This document shows, in pieces, positions 59,852-64,000 of a stretch of DNA of 64,000 nt. The position numbers and the translations under genes were made by a program. The notes below the pieces were generated by a model. The model saw only the letters and a list, made by a program, of their open reading frames with translations, was not told the DNA's origin and did no database searches. Within the stretch, counting starts at the first letter, position 1, and each line of letters begins with the position of its first letter. The stretch is from Moorena sp. SIOASIH. Lineage in GTDB: Bacteria; Cyanobacteriota; Cyanobacteriia; Cyanobacteriales; Coleofasciculaceae. The stretch is from the NCBI RefSeq assembly GCF_010671925.1, contig NZ_JAAHIH010000006.1:248001-312000 (forward strand), given 5' to 3'.

Positions 59852-61439
59852 CCGCAATTTCAGAAGGAAAGGAACGGGTTAATTTGCCTTTGAGGCGATC
59901 AGCTAATCTTAATGCCAGGGCGACTAGGGTTAAGGTCGGATTTGCTGTACCTGCTGTCGGGTAGACAGAAGAGCCAGCGATATATAAGTTATCAATCCCA
60001 AAGACCTGACAATCAGAATCAACCACCCCTGTTTCTGGGCGATCGCTCATGCGAGTTGTCCCCATATGATGCCAACCGCCCCGCATCACATCCGGAAAAG
60101 GCGGCCAACCTGAGTCCGTTTGATTTAGCCAATCAAAATACTGCAATCGTCCAAGTTCTAGGCGTCCTAATTCCTGTCCAAAGAAAGTATTAGCCACTTC
60201 AATGCTATGGCGATCTAGGTCGGTTAACTGCCAGTTTAACTGCACTTTGGGTAGCCCCAGTTCATCTTTCTCCTCGCTTAAGCTCACGCGGGATTCTGGG
60301 TTAGGGGCTTGTTCGATGCGCGAAAAAACAATCAGTTGATCCATTGAGGAGGGAGTTTCATTGCTGAGTAAGGTTTGATAGGAATCCATTTTAGTTGGGT
60401 ACAAACTTGCTGTTAAGGCATCCAGATAAAGCTGCATTTCCGGTCTTAAACCGCCCTGAGCCTGTAGCTGTTCAAAATAATCAACCCCGAAATAATCGCT
60501 CTCGATTAAATCTAAGGTAAAGTTCAAAATTTGCTCATTTTCTTGAGTCCCTTCACTAGGTATTAAATGCACTTTAGGAGCATTTAATTCATAAGAAATG
60601 TACCTTTTCCAGGGGAGATTGGCACGTACCCAGGCTTGAGCCGACGCAATATGGAGATGTTCCATGAAAAAGCGCCCTACTAGATCATAGTGATTTCCAA
60701 GTCCTTGAGGTATCGTTTGATTCGACAGCAGCAGTAAACGGGCATTTTCAATCCCTCCACAGGCTAGAACATAAAATCGAGCTTGGACATAGTGTTCTCG
60801 TTGATTGAAGCAGCGAACTCGAAGTCCAGTAACTGTGTTTGCCTGGGGAACTGTCTCAATGGCAGTAACATTGGCATGAGTCCAGAGGATAATGTTATTC
60901 GCCTGAAGAATTTCTGAACGATAGACTTGGCCAAAGCGGGTCGGTGGACTTAATTGAAAAATTTTGTAGGTGAGTTTTGATTCATCAATGGGCAACCGCT
61001 CTAATTCTGGATCGTGGAATTCCCAAAACCCCATCTCATAGTCAGGAGAGGGAAGCTGGCACAACTGATGGGCACGGTTATAGTAAGGTACTAAGTCGTG
61101 ATAACGGATTGGCCAACCACTGTAGGGAACCCAAGGGCGCGGTTGAAAATCGATCGCATCCAGGGGAGCACACATCCCCCCCCAGTGATTTGTAGTTCCC
61201 CCAAAATAGCGTAGGCGGCAGCTATCGAGGGGAAAATAGGGCAAGCCGATATTCTCCCCTTCATAGAGGGCTTGGGTTTGAATATCCCCATCAAATCCAC
61301 CGCTTTCGAGGAGCAGCACCTTGACTGAAGAGTTAATCAACTCGCGGGCAATAGTAATTCCGGCTGCTCCAGCTCCGATAATACAGAGATCTACGGTTGT
61401 CTGGGTATGGTTTTCTAAGGTTCTGGCATCAAGATACAT
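59841..61439 (-). CDS. GMC-family FAD oxidoreductase
   Basis: 532 aa. The FAD-binding motif CIIGAGAAGITIARELI is at the N-terminus (GAGAAG residues 22-27). LRYFGGTTNHWGGMCAPLD is the GMC flavin region. GGWHHMGTTRMSDRPETGVVDSDCQV (catalytic His) and NLYIAGSSVYPTAGTANPTLTLVALALRLAD close the fold. GMC enzymes oxidise alcohols. The layout is of the dehydrogenase subtype that pairs with a small Tat-exported subunit, and a candidate lies 22 bp upstream. It may oxidise a hydroxyl on the Choi-type ring, on a sugar or on glycerate (inference). Confidence 0.9.
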   Translation of the reverse strand: MYLDARTLENHTQTTVDLCIIGAGAAGITIARELINSSVKVLLLESGGFDGDIQTQALYEGENIGLPYFPLDSCRLRYFGGTTNHWGGMCAPLDAIDFQPRPWVPYSGWPIRYHDLVPYYNRAHQLCQLPSPDYEMGFWEFHDPELERLPIDESKLTYKIFQLSPPTRFGQVYRSEILQANNIILWTHANVTAIETVPQANTVTGLRVRCFNQREHYVQARFYVLACGGIENARLLLLSNQTIPQGLGNHYDLVGRFFMEHLHIASAQAWVRANLPWKRYISYELNAPKVHLIPSEGTQENEQILNFTLDLIESDYFGVDYFEQLQAQGGLRPEMQLYLDALTASLYPTKMDSYQTLLSNETPSSMDQLIVFSRIEQAPNPESRVSLSEEKDELGLPKVQLNWQLTDLDRHSIEVANTFFGQELGRLELGRLQYFDWLNQTDSGWPPFPDVMRGGWHHMGTTRMSDRPETGVVDSDCQVFGIDNLYIAGSSVYPTAGTANPTLTLVALALRLADRLKGKLTRSFPSEIADEC

Positions 61440-61461
61440 GGCTGGATAAATGGATGAAGCC

Positions 61462-61866
61462 TCAGTTGATTGTTTGTTGTTTTTCGCAGCAGGCTAAGGC
61501 ACAAAGTTGAGCTTCTGTCTTTGATAAGATCCAGCCTTCAACTTGAACGGTGTTCTTTTGGGCAAAATCTGTTCTGATTTGGTTTCGTAGCCAGTTAAAG
61601 CGATCGCTTTGGCTATCAGGCAGGAGAAAGTCTTTGGTGATCGCCTGACGCAACTGTTCTAGTGGGCCAAGCTCAGGATACTGTTGGAGATATCCCCGCC
61701 CGATCCCTTGACAGTGTTGTAGATGGGGAAACTGTCCTAGAAACGCTGTTAAAGGCTGAGTTTCTAAGGTAGACCTTGGTTGTGCTACAGCAAAGCAATC
61801 CCCAGCTACAAAAGCCAGGGGCAGGCTTGAACACAACTTAATCACCTGGCGACGTTTAATAGTCAT
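61462..61866 (-). CDS. Small Tat-type partner of the GMC oxidoreductase
   Basis: 134 aa. It begins MTIKRRQVIKLCSSLPLAFVAGDCFA: a twin-arginine followed by a short hydrophobic stretch, the form of a Tat signal. The mature part (LEQLRQAITKDFLLPDSQSDRFNWLRNQIRTDFAQKNTVQVEGWILSKTEAQLCALA) ends in a 'WILS.TE..LCAL' motif that I associate with small subunits or chaperones of GMC dehydrogenases. It lies between the 2OG oxygenase and the GMC gene with short gaps, so it is cotranscribed. The role as a GMC partner rests on position and this motif. Confidence 0.65.
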   Translation of the reverse strand: MTIKRRQVIKLCSSLPLAFVAGDCFAVAQPRSTLETQPLTAFLGQFPHLQHCQGIGRGYLQQYPELGPLEQLRQAITKDFLLPDSQSDRFNWLRNQIRTDFAQKNTVQVEGWILSKTEAQLCALACCEKQQTIN

Positions 61867-61908
61867 CTTTGCTTTAGATTCAAACAGGGATAGGCTGAAA
61901 TTTCACAG

Positions 61909-62892
61909 CTAATCAAGCTGTTTCTGTTGTTTCAGTTTGGCTTCAAATCCTTGACTGTAATACTCGTGGGTAAGAATGGGGGGATATTTGGGCTTTTCGT
62001 TAGGGGCTAAACAGGATTCGAGACAAGTAATTTCAGCATTTTCATCAGGGGCAGGGAATAACCCAAAGGAGTATCTTTCCCGAGTGGTGTTTCGTGCTGT
62101 AGCTAGGGAGACGCGATGCATAGTTCCTGGATATTTATCATTAGTCCAGCGGGACATGACGTTTCCCAATACAATTAACGGAGTATTCTGAATCGGTTGT
62201 ACGGCAACCCAGTTTCCAGTTTGAGTATAGACTTCTAGCCCACCCACTTCATCCTGAAACAAGAAGCTAAGGCTGCCATAATCAATGTGTTCAGTGTTAC
62301 GCATCGGCACAGATTCTTGGGTTGGGGCAAGGGGTGGATAGTGGTGTAAAAGCATACTATCATTACGCTGGGAATGAAGATCTTTAAAGTAATTTTCGGG
62401 AGCATCCAGGGCGATCGCCAAAGCCAAAAATATGCTATCCATTGTGTCTTGAAAGCTTCCATAGGCTTGGGAAAGAGAGTTACAAAACTGTGGGTGTTCC
62501 TCAAACCATTGACTTCGTTGATCCCGCACTCCTACACTTGGGCTTTGTAAATTCTCTTGAGTTATACTTAGTTTTTCACTGGTAATCTTCCCGTCCGCCC
62601 GCTTAACGATATAGCCATGATATGACCCATCTGGGGGAATCAGTAATTGTTCTTTTTCCGATGAGGGCAGAGCAAAAAAATATTTGCACAGGGTAAATAC
62701 TTGTGCTACTGCTGTGAGGGAAACAGAAGTATTACTTAGATAAAAGCATCCTACATCCTGCATTGCTCGCTCCAGCTTGGCAGCAACTGCTTTCTGGCTA
62801 CTATAATCCCCTGTTAGAAAGGGTTGAAAATCGATAACTGGAATCGAATTTGAGGCGTTCGCGGTAGAGCATTTATTTGCTACTAAGTTCAT
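61909..62892 (-). CDS. Fe(II)/2-oxoglutarate-dependent oxygenase
   Basis: 327 aa from ATG 62892; the frame opens 17 codons earlier at a TTG, but the ATG fits the family better (MNLVANKCST then IPVIDFQPFLTG). Isopenicillin-N-synthase-like fold: VGCFYLSNTSV, iron ligands His and Asp in NTEHIDYGSLSFLF, distal His in PGTMHRVSLA, and the 2-oxoglutarate Arg-x-Ser in RERYSFGLF. It can hydroxylate, desaturate or cyclise. As first gene of the reverse-strand tailoring operon it may oxidise the amino acid or Choi-type unit. Confidence 0.88.
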   Translation of the reverse strand: MNLVANKCSTANASNSIPVIDFQPFLTGDYSSQKAVAAKLERAMQDVGCFYLSNTSVSLTAVAQVFTLCKYFFALPSSEKEQLLIPPDGSYHGYIVKRADGKITSEKLSITQENLQSPSVGVRDQRSQWFEEHPQFCNSLSQAYGSFQDTMDSIFLALAIALDAPENYFKDLHSQRNDSMLLHHYPPLAPTQESVPMRNTEHIDYGSLSFLFQDEVGGLEVYTQTGNWVAVQPIQNTPLIVLGNVMSRWTNDKYPGTMHRVSLATARNTTRERYSFGLFPAPDENAEITCLESCLAPNEKPKYPPILTHEYYSQGFEAKLKQQKQLD

Positions 62893-63286
62893 GGTCAGAG
62901 GATCCTTAAGCTTGAGATAGTTTCCATTGGTGTACGTTCCCAAGGGTATGTTGTAACTCAGAGTGTTTGCTCTGTTGAATGCGATCGCTTTTTATCCTAT
63001 AGGAATATGCAGACCTTGAACAGCCCGTCTCAGAGTTTATTCTGCCCTCGTATCATACCCTGTAGTTCTAGCAGGGTCTTGATGTCCAGCGAGTTTTTGG
63101 AGCGAGTAGGGTCGAAGGGCGTGTTAGCACAACCGCACTCCCTTCCGAACCGTGCGTCGGACCTGGTTGACTTACAAAACTCTGAAATGGCTTACTGGTA
63201 CGTTGGGATTTTGAACTCTAACTAAGGACGCGGATACTATCACAATTAATGGACAAAGAAAAGGCAAATTACCAATTACCACAACA
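62893..63286. other. Intergenic region with possible group II intron tail
   Basis: On the reverse strand, about 63105-63165 reads 'cgcacggttcggaagggag' followed by 'tgcggttgtgctaacacgcc'. This resembles the 3' half of domain V plus domain VI of a bacterial group II intron. The 5' strand of domain V is missing, so at most it is a truncated remnant. No gene is seen in the rest. Confidence 0.35.
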
Positions 63287-64000
63287 CTAACTATTCCCAA
63301 TCCCATGACCTCCTAACCAACCCGTTGTCCAAGCACTCTGAAAATTAAATCCCCCGGTAATTCCATCAATATCGAGAATTTCCCCAGCAAAGTAAAGACC
63401 TGGACATTGGCGGCTTTCCATAGTCTTGAAATTCACCTCTTTGAGACTAACACCACCACAAGTAACAAACTCTTCCTTAAAAACCCCTTTACCTTGAATC
63501 AAATAGCGTCCCTGAGTCAGTTCTTGAACTAACTGATGTACGGTTTTTTTGGATAACTCAGCCCAACGGTTTTCTGATCCCACTCCCACACTAGTAACTA
63601 AACTCACCCAAAGGCGCTTTGGGATAGGAATGGGACAACTAGTAGTAATGAAGCGTCGAGGTAACTGGGATTTAACATCTAGGAGTAATTTACGCAATCG
63701 GTCTGGATTGTACTCAGGAAGCCAATTCACCAACAAGGGCATTTGATAATGGTGTTCATGCAATACTCTCGCCCCCCAAGCAGAAAGCTTGAGTACCGCT
63801 GGACCACTTAAACCCCAGTGGGTAATTAGCAATGGTCCCGTTTGTTCCTTCAAGGTTTTACCAGCATCGGGTAATTTCAGGCAGACCTGTTTAACACTGA
63901 CCCCAGCTAAATCCTGTAAACGGGAGTCTGGGATATTAAAGGTGAATAGAGAGGGAACCGGGGTTTCGATTTTATGACCTAAGGCTTTTGCCCAACGGTA
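63287..64000 (-). CDS. BaiN/HI0933-type FAD-dependent oxidoreductase, partial
   Basis: The frame is open to the window edge (first codon at 63998-64000), so only the C-terminal 237 residues are seen. LGHKIETPVPSLFTFNIPD, GPLLITHWGLSGPAVLKLSAWGAR, VTCGGVSLKEVNFKTMESRQCPGLYFAGEILDIDGITGGFNFQSAWTTGWL are the marks of the HI0933/YhiN/BaiN flavoprotein family. The N-terminal FAD site lies outside the window. Function in cyanobacteria is not established. It is not obviously part of the NRPS cluster. Confidence 0.92.
   Translation of the reverse strand, partial: YRWAKALGHKIETPVPSLFTFNIPDSRLQDLAGVSVKQVCLKLPDAGKTLKEQTGPLLITHWGLSGPAVLKLSAWGARVLHEHHYQMPLLVNWLPEYNPDRLRKLLLDVKSQLPRRFITTSCPIPIPKRLWVSLVTSVGVGSENRWAELSKKTVHQLVQELTQGRYLIQGKGVFKEEFVTCGGVSLKEVNFKTMESRQCPGLYFAGEILDIDGITGGFNFQSAWTTGWLGGHGIGNS

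Noticed and set aside
63007..63225. 72-aa forward frame
   Set aside because: Overlaps the putative intron tail on the other strand, and no family features are visible.

Overview
The window looks like chromosome from a large-genome filamentous marine cyanobacterium of the Moorena/Lyngbya kind (inference). The signs are frequent HIP1 octamers (gcgatcgc), many GGGAACA/GGGAATA/TTGCCTT/ATTCCCG-type heptamer arrays between genes, dispersed 'cacctcaagtagc' and 'gctacgcgaacgc' repeats, cyanobacterial-type Ser/Thr kinases and pentapeptide-repeat proteins, and a large hybrid nonribosomal peptide synthetase (NRPS) cluster.

Layout. 1-5.3 kb is a decayed, repeat-rich region: a hypothetical gene with an in-frame stop, a frameshifted Rpn-type nuclease gene further broken by a 133-bp inverted-repeat element, a phnE relic, and an IS200/IS605 element with an intact tnpB but a broken tnpA. 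5.6-12.3 kb carries a small secreted or membrane peptide gene followed by a reverse-strand glycan-type set (two Npun_R2821-like proteins, a GT10-like transferase, a sulfotransferase, a broken second sulfotransferase, a GT4 transferase). 13.3-29.7 kb is mostly housekeeping or signalling: a small zinc ribbon, rlmN, tRNA-Asn, two protein kinases, an EndoU-lamin-tail protein, a helix-turn-helix gene preceded by an 81-bp-periodic repeat, an HNH nuclease, tandem SASA esterases, a trypsin-WD40 protein, a pentapeptide protein and tyrA.

30.0-62.9 kb is the main discovery: an aeruginosin-family gene cluster. A 2853-aa synthetase (FkbM methyltransferase, FkbH glyceryl loader, PCP, sulfotransferase, C, A, PCP, E) should build an O-methylated, sulfated glyceryl starter and add a D-amino acid. 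A class I isoprenoid-fold protein and a double-Rieske oxygenase follow, then an aerD-aerE-aerF set for the octahydroindole (Choi-type) residue, then an AerG-like synthetase (C-A-PCP-C-PCP, no thioesterase) and a peptide-binding lipoprotein. Further along the same strand lie an SDR, an SGNH acyltransferase partner and an MBOAT O-acyltransferase. On the opposite strand are a GT4 glycosyltransferase, an MFS exporter, a second sulfotransferase, a GMC oxidoreductase with a small Tat-type partner, and an Fe(II)/2-oxoglutarate oxygenase. Together these predict a sulfated, possibly glycosylated and acylated aeruginosin of the dysinosin/suomilide/banyaside type. The product is an inference from domain order and was not observed.

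62.9-64 kb holds a possible group II intron tail and the 3' part of a BaiN/HI0933-type flavoprotein gene that runs off the window edge.
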